Part shown: positions 17,360-25,722 of the stretch, one piece after another
Layout: every line of letters starts with the position of its first letter
How positions within the stretch are numbered: the stretch's first letter is position 1
Assembly (NCBI GenBank): GCA_034437215.1
Contig: DAOTVC010000076.1
Coordinates: 29,118 to 93,117 of the forward strand
Reading direction: 5' to 3'
Length of the DNA: 64,000 bases
From: DAOTVC01 sp034437215
GTDB taxonomy: Bacteria > Chloroflexota > Anaerolineae > B4-G1 > SLSP01
Translations under genes and position numbers: made by a program
Notes under the pieces: model-generated
Databases searched by the model: none
The model's input: only the letters and a program-made list of their open reading frames with translations
What the model was told of the DNA's origin: nothing

Positions 17360-18316
17360 CTAGTGACCCTTCTCCTGACTGACCGCCTTCTCGGCGGCAC
17401 TCTCTGCAATCTCCTCTCGCGACAGATCCTGCACAATGAGCAGGGGCTTGGTCCCGTAGGCGATAAAGTTCAGAGCGATACTGCCGTAGGGCCAGCGCGC
17501 CTCACCGGAGTAGCCGTGAGCACTCAGCAGGACCATGTCGATATCCTCCTTCTCCACCAGGTCGTGCAGGGCAGCGGCAGGATTCTCGCTGACCAGAAGA
17601 CGGGTTTCCGCCTCCGAGGCGAGCCGAGTTTGCAGATCCTTGAGGTACTCCTTACCGTGCTCGTGGTTCAGCTCGGTGAGCCGGTCGACGAGTTCCTGCT
17701 CCTGCTCCTTGAGCGGTGCGCGACGCGGTACCTCGGGCCGGGCGACGACGTGGGCCAGGACGATGCGGCAGTCGTGGTAGTTGGCGATGGAGCGCGCAAA
17801 GGGCAGCAGATTCTCGGCCCGGCGTGAGCCGTCCAGCGGGACGAGGACGCGATGGTACTCCAACGCTGTTAGGTCTTGGGGCACGGATTGGTAGGACCGG
17901 ACGATCAGGGTGGGCATGTAGACGCGCAGGATGACCTTCTGCACCACGCTGTTGATGTTCCACTCGCTCAGACCACTCTGCCCGTGACTGCTCATGACCA
18001 GCAGGTCGACGTTCTTTTCGCGCGTATAAGCGACGATGCGTTTCGCTGCGCGCCCCTCCAAGAGGACCTTCTTCACGTTCAGGTCCAGGTCCTTCAGGCG
18101 GGCACTGACCTCGTCGAGGTAGGATTCGGCCTCCGCCTTGCGCATCTGCCACCCCAGCGGATCGACCGCCTGGGAGCGATCCTCCCCCTGAGGCTGCTCC
18201 ACGACTCGCATGACGATGATCTGTGAGCCGAAAGGCCGGGCCAGCGCGACGACGTGGGGCAACACACTCTCGGCGAGAGACGAACCGTCAAGTGGAACGA
18301 GTATCTGTTCGAACAT
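17360..18316 (-). CDS. Tandem-domain universal stress protein
   Basis: A 318-residue cytoplasmic protein with two UspA domains (1-145 and about 152-305). Each begins with ILVPLDGS/VLVPLDGS and ends with the ATP-binding G-2x-G-9x-G(S/T)-like stretch. The first domain (SSHGQSGLSEWNINSVV) departs from the motif and the second (SAHGYSGEARWPYGSIA) is closer, so only the second may bind ATP well. It heads the run leading to the giant glucan synthase (gap 3 bp), which suggests stress or osmotic control of glucan production. TATACT at 18365-18370 on the minus strand is a possible -10 element, without a convincing -35. Confidence 0.9.
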   Translation of the reverse strand: MFEQILVPLDGSSLAESVLPHVVALARPFGSQIIVMRVVEQPQGEDRSQAVDPLGWQMRKAEAESYLDEVSARLKDLDLNVKKVLLEGRAAKRIVAYTREKNVDLLVMSSHGQSGLSEWNINSVVQKVILRVYMPTLIVRSYQSVPQDLTALEYHRVLVPLDGSRRAENLLPFARSIANYHDCRIVLAHVVARPEVPRRAPLKEQEQELVDRLTELNHEHGKEYLKDLQTRLASEAETRLLVSENPAAALHDLVEKEDIDMVLLSAHGYSGEARWPYGSIALNFIAYGTKPLLIVQDLSREEIAESAAEKAVSQEKGH

Positions 18317-18563
18317 AGTTTTTGCTTCCTTTCAACCGCGACCGTCCGACAAAGCGCTCTTAAAAGTATAATTTTCCGAGTGATGGTGGGTGATCTACTT
18401 AAAGGGTGCTTGCGTCACTGTAATTTGCGAGCCTCAAACGCCCAGGAGGTACTCCGCCCCCACGCTCTCGGTTACGCCAGCACGAAGTTATACTTCTGCG
18501 AGCCCTGAGGGCGTCGGAGGCTCTTGAACCCGATCTCTGGTGCCCCCCCATCCCTCTGGTCGG
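18317..18563. other. Intergenic region with degenerate repeat-like sequence
   Basis: No gene was found here. The stretch contains two short palindromic AT blocks (around 18361-18375 and GAAGTTATACTTC near 18486) and GCGAGCCTCAAACG at 18427-18440. The same 14-mer occurs at 29964-29977 in another intergenic region. It includes the leader of the universal stress gene. Confidence 0.4.
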
Positions 18564-18902
18564 CTACTCTTCCTCGACGAGACGGACGACGGTGGCGTCC
18601 TCGTTGGTGCGGAAGACGTACTCCTCGCCCTGCACCTCGACCGTCACCTGGTAACCGGGGGTGATGACCTGGGCGCAGACTTCACCCTCCTCGGCGAGTC
18701 CCAGGCAGGCGTCGGGCCAGTCCTCCTGCTCGTAGGAGACGATCTCCACAGCATCCTCGGGTATCTCCAGCTCCTCGCTTAACTGACCACGAAGCTGCTG
18801 AATAGGAGCAGGTAAGGGGGCCTCCTGCCGATTCTGACAGCCGACCAGGAGCAGGGACAACATCAGAGCAATCAACATCCAGATCCCTTTACGTACTAAC
18901 AT
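18564..18902 (-). CDS. Small lipoprotein of unknown function
   Basis: A 112-residue protein with a signal peptide and lipobox LLLVGC (Cys22). The mature part carries two cysteines in WPDACLGLAEEGEVCAQ followed by VITPGYQVTVEVQGEEYVF, probably a small beta-rich domain with one disulfide. I recognise this Cys pattern from uncharacterised bacterial surface proteins but know no function. AAGGAGGATAACC precedes the ATG. Immediately upstream of that ribosome site lies a five-copy 15-bp tandem array. It is downstream of the phosphoglycerate mutase gene on the same strand. Confidence 0.75.
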   Translation of the reverse strand: MLVRKGIWMLIALMLSLLLVGCQNRQEAPLPAPIQQLRGQLSEELEIPEDAVEIVSYEQEDWPDACLGLAEEGEVCAQVITPGYQVTVEVQGEEYVFRTNEDATVVRLVEEE

Positions 18903-18919
18903 GGTGGTTATCCTCCTTG

Positions 18920-18994
18920 AACTGACGGACAGGGAACTAACGGACAGGGAACTAACAGACAGGGAACTAACAGACAGGGAACTAACAGACAGGT
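18920..18994. repeat. 15-bp tandem repeat array, five copies
   Basis: Five contiguous 15-mers of consensus AACTAACAGACAGGG (units start at 18920, 18935, 18950, 18965, 18980). The first copies carry A-to-G variants. The array fills the gap between the phosphoglycerate mutase gene and the ribosome binding site of the small lipoprotein, both read on the minus strand. A related array with the same period lies at 46903-46992. Confidence 0.95.
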
Positions 18995-19013
18995 GCCCAC
19001 TCTCTTACAGGGG

Positions 19014-20231
19014 TCAAGCCCCGTACTTCCCCAGCCGTCGCGCGTGGGCGAGGGCCAGGGGCATGATCTCGAAGGCCGGGAAGCGCGGTCCCAGACTGCC
19101 GGTGACGCACGCTCGCTCGCCGAACTGCTCCACTCTATCAGGCCGGCAGAACTCCGACCAGAGAAGCACCGGCACGGGGTGCCAGCTGTGATACTTCATC
19201 TTGGCGGGCGTCGAGTGATCCCCTGTCACCACAATCACGTCGGGATGGAGGTCGACGAGGCGGGGTACGAGCGCGTCCGTCTCCTCGATGAGGCTGACTC
19301 GGCGGTCGAAGTCGCCGTCCTCCCCGGCGCTGTCGATCCGCTTCACGTGGACGAAGAAGAAATCGTAGTCGTTCCACTTCTCCTCTAAAAGGTCGAACTC
19401 CTCCTCCACGGTGTGGCTGACGGGCAGGGCGTCCATTCCGATGAGCTTGGAGACGCCCCGGTACATGGGGTACATGGCGATGGCGGCCGCTTGCAGCCCG
19501 AAGACCTCCTGCATGGAGGGCCATTCGGGCTGCTGGGAGAAGCCGCGCAGCAGTACCATGTTGGCGGGCTTCTCATCGCGCAGGATCTCCCGGACCTGGT
19601 CGACGAAGTCGCGCACGATCCGAGCCGTCTTCTTCGCCTCCGGTGTGGGCAGGGTGGCCTCCGGGCGCACCGGCTCCTCTCCCACCTCCAGGGGATCGGT
19701 CTCCGTCACGGCGCTCGAGAGCTCCGCGCCCCGCAGCACCAGCAGGAAGCGGTACTCCTTGACGGGCTCCATGAAGACCTCCACCTCGGAGATGTCGAGA
19801 TTACTGCAGACGAGCTCCTCCAGCTCCTTGTTCTTCTCGGTGGAGATGCGGCCCGCGCGCCGATCGACGACGACGCCCTGCTCGTTAACCGTGCAGAAGT
19901 TCCCGCGAGCCGCCACGTCCTGGGGCTGGAGATCGAAGTCGATGCCCAGCGCCGAGAGGACGCCCCGGCCCACCTGGTAGGTGACGGGGTCGTAGCCGAA
20001 GATGCCCAGGTGACCGGGCCCGCTGCCGGGGGTGACCCCCGTACGCACCGGCTGGTGGAGGCCGCAGATGCCTTCCGCCGCCAGCCGGTCCAGGTTGGGG
20101 GTGTGGGCCGCCTCGAGGGCCGTCTTGCCACCCCTTTCCATGGGTAATCCCCCCAGCCCGTCCATGACCAGCATCACGATCTTGGTGTCTCTGTTTCTCT
20201 CGACGAGAGATTTGATGAAGTTAAGGTCCAT
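19014..20231 (-). CDS. apgM: 2,3-bisphosphoglycerate-independent phosphoglycerate mutase, archaeal type
   Basis: A 405-residue protein of the alkaline-phosphatase superfamily that interconverts 3- and 2-phosphoglycerate in glycolysis. The metal-binding motif VMLVMDGLGGLP lies near residue 20. The active-site region TGVTPGSGPGHLGIFGYDP contains the catalytic Ser. C-terminal ligands appear in FVHVKRIDSAGEDGD and VVTGDHSTP. Size and motifs match the archaeal ApgM group, which is shorter than bacterial GpmI. The start at 20231 is supported by AAAGGAGATC; an ORF extension to 20303 has no ribosome site and runs toward the upstream permease gene. Confidence 0.93.
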   Translation of the reverse strand: MDLNFIKSLVERNRDTKIVMLVMDGLGGLPMERGGKTALEAAHTPNLDRLAAEGICGLHQPVRTGVTPGSGPGHLGIFGYDPVTYQVGRGVLSALGIDFDLQPQDVAARGNFCTVNEQGVVVDRRAGRISTEKNKELEELVCSNLDISEVEVFMEPVKEYRFLLVLRGAELSSAVTETDPLEVGEEPVRPEATLPTPEAKKTARIVRDFVDQVREILRDEKPANMVLLRGFSQQPEWPSMQEVFGLQAAAIAMYPMYRGVSKLIGMDALPVSHTVEEEFDLLEEKWNDYDFFFVHVKRIDSAGEDGDFDRRVSLIEETDALVPRLVDLHPDVIVVTGDHSTPAKMKYHSWHPVPVLLWSEFCRPDRVEQFGERACVTGSLGPRFPAFEIMPLALAHARRLGKYGA

Positions 20232-20268
20232 GCTTGATCTCCTTTCCTGACATGTAGCTTTGTTAACT

Positions 20269-21132
20269 CTACCCACCCTTGATGGAGCCCGCGAGAATAC
20301 CACGGACGAAGAAGCGCTGCAGGGAGAAGAAGACGACGAGGGGCAGGGCCATGGAGACGACGGCGGCGGCGGGCAGGAGGTAGGCTTGGGCCCCGAGCGA
20401 GTTCACGAGGTTGGCGACGCGGACGGTGAGCGGGGCGACGCGGGGTGTGCCCCCCAGGTAGATGAGGGCGACGAGCAGGTCGTTCCAGACCCAGAGGAAC
20501 TGAAAGATGGCCAGGGCCGCCAGGGAGGGGACGGAGAGGGGGAGGGCCAAGCGTGTGAAGGCGGTGAAGAAGGAGGCGCCGTCGAGATAGGCGGACTCGA
20601 AGAGCTCGCTGGGGAGGGAGCCGAAGAAGTTGCGCAGCAGGTAGACGGCGAAGGGAAGGCCGTAGCCCGTGTGGGCCAGCCAGATCCCCAGGAAGGTCCC
20701 GTTGAGGCCCAAGGAGGTGTAGATGGAGTAGACGGGGACGAAGGTCATCTGCAAGGGGACCACGAGGAGGCCCACGACGAGGGAGAAGAGCAGCCGGCGT
20801 CCCGGAAAATCCATCCAGGCGAAAGCGTAGGCCGCGAAGGCCGCGACGAGGATGGGGATGACGGTGGCCGGGACGGAGATGAAGAGACTGTTGCGGAAGG
20901 CGTGGGCCAAACCCTGGGCCTCCAGCACCGTCTCGTAGTTCTCCAGCGTCCACGTGGTGATGTTGAAGGGATGGGCGAAGATGTTCCACCAGCCGCTCGA
21001 CCGGATGGCCTGCGGGGGGCGGAAGGAGTTGAGCAAGACGCCCATGGAGGGCAACATCCAGATAAGGGCAATGGTGATGACTACGACGTGGAGGGGAATT
21101 CTACCCAGGAGCTTGCGCATTTTGTCACTCAT
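20269..21132 (-). CDS. Sugar ABC transporter permease, MalG/CUT1 type
   Basis: A 287-residue inner-membrane protein with six predicted hydrophobic helices. The CUT1 EAA loop is near residue 190 (ESAYLDGASFFTAFTRLALP). It pairs with the upstream permease (4-bp ATGA overlap) and the binding protein at 22143-23594. Together they form a carbohydrate importer; no ATPase gene is in the cluster, so a shared MsmK/UgpC-type ATPase elsewhere is presumed. Confidence 0.92.
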   Translation of the reverse strand: MSDKMRKLLGRIPLHVVVITIALIWMLPSMGVLLNSFRPPQAIRSSGWWNIFAHPFNITTWTLENYETVLEAQGLAHAFRNSLFISVPATVIPILVAAFAAYAFAWMDFPGRRLLFSLVVGLLVVPLQMTFVPVYSIYTSLGLNGTFLGIWLAHTGYGLPFAVYLLRNFFGSLPSELFESAYLDGASFFTAFTRLALPLSVPSLAALAIFQFLWVWNDLLVALIYLGGTPRVAPLTVRVANLVNSLGAQAYLLPAAAVVSMALPLVVFFSLQRFFVRGILAGSIKGG

Positions 21133-21989
21133 CGTATAGCCTCCTGTTCCTGGAACCGCCGGATGTTGACAATCATGACGGGGACGATAGCCAGCAGCAA
21201 GACGACGGCCACCGCGGCAGCGCGTCCGTCGTTGCGGTTGATGTAGAGCTGGCGGTACATCTCGTAGGCGATGACGTTGGTGTCGTAGCGCGCACCCGTC
21301 ATGACGTAGATGAGATCGAAGATTTTCAGCACCATGATGATCAGCGTGGTGGTGACGACGGCGATGGTGGAGGCGATCATGGGCACCGTCACCCTCCAGA
21401 AGATCTGGAAGCCGCTGGCGCCGTCCACCTTGGCCGCGTCGATGATCTCGTCAGGGATGCCCTTGATGGCAGCCGAGAGGATGACCATGGCGAAGCCCGT
21501 CCACATCCAGATACCCGTGGTGATGAGGGCGTAGGTGGCGATATTGCTGTTGACCAACCAGCCTACGGGTTCGAAGTTCGGGAAGAGGGAGGTGAGAACG
21601 GCGTTGAGCAGGCCGACATTGGGACGATAGTCGTAGACGTACTGCCAGATCACCCCGGCTCCTACGAAGGAGATGGCCTGCGGGAGGAAGATGATGGACT
21701 TCGCTACCGACTCGTAAGGCACCTTGTCCACCAGCACGGCGATGATAAGGCCGGCGACGACGGTCAAAGAGGTGAAGAAGATGAGCCAGAGAAGATTGTT
21801 CTTGAAGGCGCTCAACATGGGGGCGCTGGTAAAGGCGAAGACGTAGTTCTCAAACCCCACGAAGGTCTCGGAGTTGGGGCCGTAGAAGCTCAACCGGATG
21901 GTGGCGATGGTGGGGTAGATCAGGTAAAAGGCGAGAATCAGTAAGGTCGGTCCGATGTAGAACCAGGAACGCAGCCCAGCCTTCCGCAT
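21129..21989 (-). CDS. Sugar ABC transporter permease, MalF/CUT1 type
   Basis: A 286-residue membrane protein with six to seven hydrophobic segments and the EAA loop DAAKVDGASGFQIFWRVTVP (about 195-215). Its partner is the MalG-type permease, overlapping it by 4 bp. It is shorter at the N-terminus than E. coli MalF, as is usual for Gram-positive-type CUT1 systems. A 150-bp gap with a strong stem-loop separates it from the binding-protein gene. Confidence 0.92.
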   Translation of the reverse strand: MRKAGLRSWFYIGPTLLILAFYLIYPTIATIRLSFYGPNSETFVGFENYVFAFTSAPMLSAFKNNLLWLIFFTSLTVVAGLIIAVLVDKVPYESVAKSIIFLPQAISFVGAGVIWQYVYDYRPNVGLLNAVLTSLFPNFEPVGWLVNSNIATYALITTGIWMWTGFAMVILSAAIKGIPDEIIDAAKVDGASGFQIFWRVTVPMIASTIAVVTTTLIIMVLKIFDLIYVMTGARYDTNVIAYEMYRQLYINRNDGRAAAVAVVLLLAIVPVMIVNIRRFQEQEAIR

Positions 21990-22032
21990 TGAAGTGCTCC
22001 TTTCTCTGTGTGAATATCAGGTCTGCTTGCGA

Positions 22033-22077
22033 CGGGATGCGTGTTGCGCCTTTGAGGAGACCGCAACACGCATCCCG
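22033..22077 (-). promoter_or_regulatory. Strong intercistronic stem-loop between binding-protein and permease genes
   Basis: A perfect 16-bp inverted repeat, CGGGATGCGTGTTGCG (22033-22048) and its complement (22062-22077), with a 13-nt loop and no T-run. Such hairpins after binding-protein genes typically stabilise the upstream mRNA or partly attenuate transcription, giving excess binding protein over permeases. A weaker GAGCCG/CGGCTC pair follows nearer the binding-protein stop. Confidence 0.7.
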
Positions 22078-22142
22078 GACTTAGGTATGGAGCCGCCGCT
22101 GCGGCAGAGAACGCCGTAACGGCCGGCTCGATTGATCAACGT

Positions 22143-23594
22143 TTAGTAGTTTTCCTCGGCGACGCTCTCGATATTCTGTAGAATGCTGTCCAACTGATCG
22201 GGGTTCTCCACGTACTCGAGGATGCCGGACCAGAAGGCGTCGTTGACGGCGGACGGCATGAGATCCGAGGCGTCGAAGCGTACGACATCGGCCTCGACGA
22301 GAACCTCTGCGGCCTGCTGCGTCAGTTGATCGGGATAGATCTCCGGAGCGACGTTCCGGTTGGTGGCGATGAAGCCGCCGCGCTCGGCCCAGATGCTCTG
22401 GGCGTCATCGGTCGCCAGCCAGCGCATCAGACAGCGGGCTGCCGGCTCGTCGTTGAAGAGCCCGAAGAGGTCGCCCGCCACGAGGGCCGGTGTGCCGTAC
22501 TGCTCGTCGATGGGCGGGAAGGCGAAGTAGTCGAAGTCTTCGATGGGCTGGGCGTCAGGGAACTGGTCCTGGATGAAGCTCTGGATGAAGATGGCCTGGC
22601 GGTGCATGTAGCAGCCCGGCGGTTCCTGTAACATGGGATAGACAGACTCACCGAAGCCGGTAGCCAGCACAGCGGTCGTGCCCCCTTGGACCATATCGCC
22701 GTCGGTGGCGACCTGTCCGAAGATCTCCCAGGCATTGCGTACGGCTTCGTCGGTCCAGGGGATCTCGTGTTGCCACCACTGGTCGTAGACCTCAGGTCCC
22801 GCAGTGCGCAACATGATGTCCTCGATCCAGTCGGTGCCGGGCCAGCCGCTCGCGGCGCCGCTCTCCAGCCCCAGGCACCAGGGCGCGTTGCCGTCGTCGA
22901 TGATGGTCTGTGAGAGCTCCATCATCTCGTCCCAGCTCTCCTCGGGGATCTCGTACCCGGCCTCCTCAAAATTAGGAGGGCTGTACCAGACGAGGCTTTT
23001 GATCGCGGCCTTCGTGAAGATACCGTAGAGGCCGCCGTCGAAGGTCGCCAGGTCGATCCAGGTGTCGGCGTAGTCCTCCTGCAGCATCTCCATGTCCATG
23101 AAGGTGCTCAGATCCACCAGATAGCCCTCATCGGCGTACTGGCGCAGCTGACCGGGGCCGGGCAGACCGGCGATGTCGGGCGGGTTGCCGCCCTCGACGC
23201 GCGTGGTCAGCACGGCGTTCAGGTCACGGGTGCCCTCGTAATCCATCATGGCGCCCGTGGCTTCCTCCCAGGGCGCGACCATGGCCTCGAAACTTTCCAG
23301 CTCGTCGCCGCCCCAGACGGCGAGAACGTTGACCGTCTCGCCGGAGATGTCCTCCTCACAACTGAAGGCCATCTCCTCTTCCATCTCCTCCGTCGGCATG
23401 GCCTCTTCCGTCTCCTCGGCCATCTCCTCCGTCGGTGTAGGCTCTTCGGTCATCTCTTCTGTGGGCTCTTCTGTCATCTCTTCTGTGGGCTCTTCGGTCA
23501 TCTGCTCGGTGGGCTCCTCGCCGTTACAGGCGCTCAGGAGCATGCTCGCCACCAGCAGGACGCTGACGAGAACCCAAAGTGTGCGTTTGAACAT
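22143..23594 (-). CDS. Sugar ABC transporter substrate-binding lipoprotein
   Basis: A 483-residue lipoprotein (lipobox LLSAC, Cys23) starting after AGAAGGAGGGTACGTCAAG. After the Cys comes a low-complexity acidic linker made of repeated EEPTEEMT-like heptads (about residues 26-75), then a family-1 (MalE/AglE-like) binding fold. That fold includes VWGGDELESFEAMVAPWEE, GNPPDIAGLPGPG and GYEIPESWDE-type motifs. The substrate is probably an oligosaccharide or alpha-glucoside, based on family resemblance only. It is the first gene of the transporter operon. Confidence 0.9.
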   Translation of the reverse strand: MFKRTLWVLVSVLLVASMLLSACNGEEPTEQMTEEPTEEMTEEPTEEMTEEPTPTEEMAEETEEAMPTEEMEEEMAFSCEEDISGETVNVLAVWGGDELESFEAMVAPWEEATGAMMDYEGTRDLNAVLTTRVEGGNPPDIAGLPGPGQLRQYADEGYLVDLSTFMDMEMLQEDYADTWIDLATFDGGLYGIFTKAAIKSLVWYSPPNFEEAGYEIPEESWDEMMELSQTIIDDGNAPWCLGLESGAASGWPGTDWIEDIMLRTAGPEVYDQWWQHEIPWTDEAVRNAWEIFGQVATDGDMVQGGTTAVLATGFGESVYPMLQEPPGCYMHRQAIFIQSFIQDQFPDAQPIEDFDYFAFPPIDEQYGTPALVAGDLFGLFNDEPAARCLMRWLATDDAQSIWAERGGFIATNRNVAPEIYPDQLTQQAAEVLVEADVVRFDASDLMPSAVNDAFWSGILEYVENPDQLDSILQNIESVAEENY

Positions 23595-23781
23595 CTTGAC
23601 GTACCCTCCTTCTGACTACGAAAACAGTATCTGTGTTGTTCTCCGGGCCTGGTTTAGACGGCGCCGGCGATTATGTCTCGGGGTGTCTGCGCTGACCGGA
23701 TGCGATGGTACCCCTCGTGCGGCAGATTCCAGTCTCCCCTCACCTCCTCTCGTAGCGTTGGTGACCCTCCATCTTTGGACC

Positions 23782-24054
23782 TTAAGGCCCGTAGTTCTCC
23801 GCCAGGTAGTCCACGAGGACCTCTTTCTCCTCCACGTTCAGTTCCGCGCCCAGCTCGATCATCCGTTCCACCGTCTCCTCCCACTCGGCCTCGGTCTTCT
23901 CCTCATCTGTGACGCGCTGCAGGTCGTGGCACTCGATGCAACGGGTCTGGAGCAGTGTCTCCCCATCGGGGACGTCGGTACCGGCACCGTCGGTGCCGCA
24001 GGCACTCAGGATCAGCAGCGCAATGATAATTACGAGTATAAGCGTTCTTCGCAT
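23782..24054 (-). CDS. Small membrane-anchored c-type cytochrome
   Basis: A 90-residue lipoprotein (LLILSAC, Cys19) with one heme-binding CIECH motif near residue 39 and a C-terminal helix that carries M65 and ends VLVDYLAENYGP. The size suits a mini monoheme cytochrome that shuttles electrons outside the cell membrane. M65 (ERMIELGAEL) is a candidate sixth heme ligand. CAAAGGAGAG precedes the ATG. Its redox partner is unknown; a [4Fe-4S] ferredoxin lies 1 kb away but is cytoplasmic. Confidence 0.85.
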   Translation of the reverse strand: MRRTLILVIIIALLILSACGTDGAGTDVPDGETLLQTRCIECHDLQRVTDEEKTEAEWEETVERMIELGAELNVEEKEVLVDYLAENYGP

Positions 24055-24145
24055 TCGTAGATCTCTCCTTTGTGTGAAGCCTTTGAATGAATGGCTGTGG
24101 CTACAGTGACTGAATTACAAAAGGGCTCACCTTGCATGACGCCTG

Positions 24146-24856
24146 TCACACGTCCCCATACACGGCAATGCTGGCCCCACTGATGGCCTCGCCGGCCTCC
24201 GAGCAGAGAAAGCGCATCGTCGCAGCGATGTCCTGAGGTGAGACCCAACGGCTGGGATCGGGCTTGGAGATGTAGTGGCGGTTGGCAGGGGTATCGATGA
24301 TGCTGGGTAGAATAGCGTTAGCCGTCACGCCCGTGCCCTTGGTCTCCAGGGCGATGACCTCCGTGAGCGTAATCAGAGCGCGCTTGGAGACGTCGTAGGA
24401 GGCTTCGTGGGGCTTGGGTTGCACGGCACCCCTGGAGCTGATGTGGACGATGCGGCCCCACCCGGTCTCCAGCATGTGAGGGAGCACGGCGCGCGAGAGT
24501 AGGAACGCCGACTGCAGGTTGACCCGCAGCAGCCGGTTCCACGCCTCGATGGAGGTCTCGTGGACGGGATCGCCCCCCTGCCACGTCCCCACGTTGTTGA
24601 GGAGGACGTGTAGCCCTCCCCACCTCTCCACGATCTCCTCGACGAGCTCCTGAACGCCCTCCGGGTGTGTGACATCGGCGGCCTGGTGATAGAGCCGGGA
24701 CTCGGGCAGCCCCGTCTCCTCCGCGAGCATCGCCAGAGCCTCCGGTGACGTGCTGGTCAGGGCCAGCGCTGCGTCCGTCCGCGCGAACTCGCGGGCAACG
24801 GCGGTTCCCAGCCCCCCGGTGGCTCCTGTGATAAGAACTACGCGATCTTCTAGCAT
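24146..24856 (-). CDS. Short-chain dehydrogenase/reductase
   Basis: A 236-residue classical SDR. The cofactor loop is TGATGGLG (10-17), followed by NNVG, the catalytic Ser in HISSRGA and the YxxxK motif in ASYDVSKRAL, with the fold ending in a typical GASIAVYGDV strand. The substrate is unknown; overall resemblance is to 3-oxoacyl-ACP reductase-like SDRs. No clear ribosome binding site precedes the ATG at 24856, so initiation may be leaderless or at a different codon. Confidence 0.88.
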   Translation of the reverse strand: MLEDRVVLITGATGGLGTAVAREFARTDAALALTSTSPEALAMLAEETGLPESRLYHQAADVTHPEGVQELVEEIVERWGGLHVLLNNVGTWQGGDPVHETSIEAWNRLLRVNLQSAFLLSRAVLPHMLETGWGRIVHISSRGAVQPKPHEASYDVSKRALITLTEVIALETKGTGVTANAILPSIIDTPANRHYISKPDPSRWVSPQDIAATMRFLCSEAGEAISGASIAVYGDV

Positions 24857-24868
24857 AAGAATTGGCGG

Positions 24869-24972
24869 GAGCTGTAGCCGGGGCGACGCAGGCTACAGCT
24901 CACCAACCCTCCTTTCGTGTGAGGGCCCCCGAAGACGACAGCCGCCCCGGATGAAGAGGTGTGGGGGCCCTC
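24869..24972. terminator. Two stem-loops between the SDR and ferredoxin genes
   Basis: The first hairpin has arms GAGCTGTAGCC (24869-24879) and GGCTACAGCTC (24891-24901). The second has arms GAGGGCCCCC (24921-24930) and GGGGGCCCTC (24963-24972) around a 32-nt loop. Neither has a T-run, but both lie downstream of the ferredoxin gene and upstream of the SDR gene on the minus strand. Confidence 0.55.
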
Positions 24973-25022
24973 AACCTGCACGACACGTGCCCTCCCCCGA
25001 GTTCTCTACCCCCTGAGGCTCC

Positions 25023-25262
25023 TCAAGCCTCGGTGACGTGGATGATCTCGACGGGGCAGCCGTCAGCGGCTTCCGTCACGCACTCCTCCAGGTCAGCCGG
25101 AGCCAGCCCCTCGTCGACGGCGTCGTCGACCCGGTACTCCTCCACTACCTGGCTCAATTCGTCCTCCGGGCTCGATTCGAAAAACTCAGGGCACGTGCTC
25201 CAGCACACACCACAGATGATGCATTCATCGCGATCGATGGTGACCTTGTACTTCTCTGCCAT
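25023..25262 (-). CDS. Ferredoxin, [4Fe-4S] type
   Basis: A 79-residue acidic protein with an N-terminal cysteine cluster CIICGVCWSTCP (three Cys plus CP) and a distal GCPVEIIHV that supplies the fourth Cys. This is the pattern of single-cluster [4Fe-4S] ferredoxins. AAGGAGG lies 5 nt upstream of the ATG. It is a cytoplasmic electron carrier; the partner is not evident from neighbours. Confidence 0.9.
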   Translation of the reverse strand: MAEKYKVTIDRDECIICGVCWSTCPEFFESSPEDELSQVVEEYRVDDAVDEGLAPADLEECVTEAADGCPVEIIHVTEA

Positions 25263-25284
25263 TGAAACCTCCTTGACTGAATAG

Positions 25285-25707
25285 TTACTCTGATGGGGAA
25301 GGGAGATCGAGCAAACGCTTCTCCCCCTCGAGATCCTGAATCTCGGTGACGTTCTGGGTCACTTCTACGCACCCCAGGTATTCACCCTCGGGGTCACGCA
25401 GAGCGTAGTACTCGATAAGGATCTTCTGGGGCTTCTCCTGGGAATCCGGCTTCATATCGATCCAGAAGCGAGCCTTCTCCCTCTCTCCCGCTTTCATCTC
25501 CTCGAGGAGTCTTTCCACCTTGTCGAGGCTCTGTTGGGGATGACAGTTGCGGACATCCCGTCCCACGACCCCCTTGGGACGTTTGAAGACGCGCGTCTCG
25601 TGCTTGTTCCACGCCAGCACCTGATCCTCGGCATCGATGACGGAAAACTCAATGGGTACGCTCTCTAAAAGTGCTTTTAACACCGGTTGGGGCAGTTCTC
25701 CGATCAT
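25285..25707 (-). CDS. Stand-alone PAS-domain protein
   Basis: A 140-residue protein that is essentially one PAS domain (about 15-125; FSVIDAEDQVLAWNKHE..., KGVVGRDVRNCHP, YYALRDPEGEYLGCVEVTQ). It closely resembles the PAS domain found at the C-terminus of DUF438 proteins, including the CHP motif, which may bind heme or another ligand. The helical hemerythrin-like/DUF438 part is absent. CAAGGAG precedes the start. No output domain is present, so it would act as a small sensor partner, perhaps with the receiver at 26655. Confidence 0.8.
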   Translation of the reverse strand: MIGELPQPVLKALLESVPIEFSVIDAEDQVLAWNKHETRVFKRPKGVVGRDVRNCHPQQSLDKVERLLEEMKAGEREKARFWIDMKPDSQEKPQKILIEYYALRDPEGEYLGCVEVTQNVTEIQDLEGEKRLLDLPSPSE

Positions 25708-25722
25708 AGTTCTCCTTGGAGT

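Noticed and set aside
18297..18312. GAAC...GTTC pair near the universal stress start as an SOS box
   Set aside because: The gap between half-sites is 8 nt, not 4.
18920..18994. CRISPR array
   Set aside because: Units are contiguous 15-mers without spacers and no cas genes are present.
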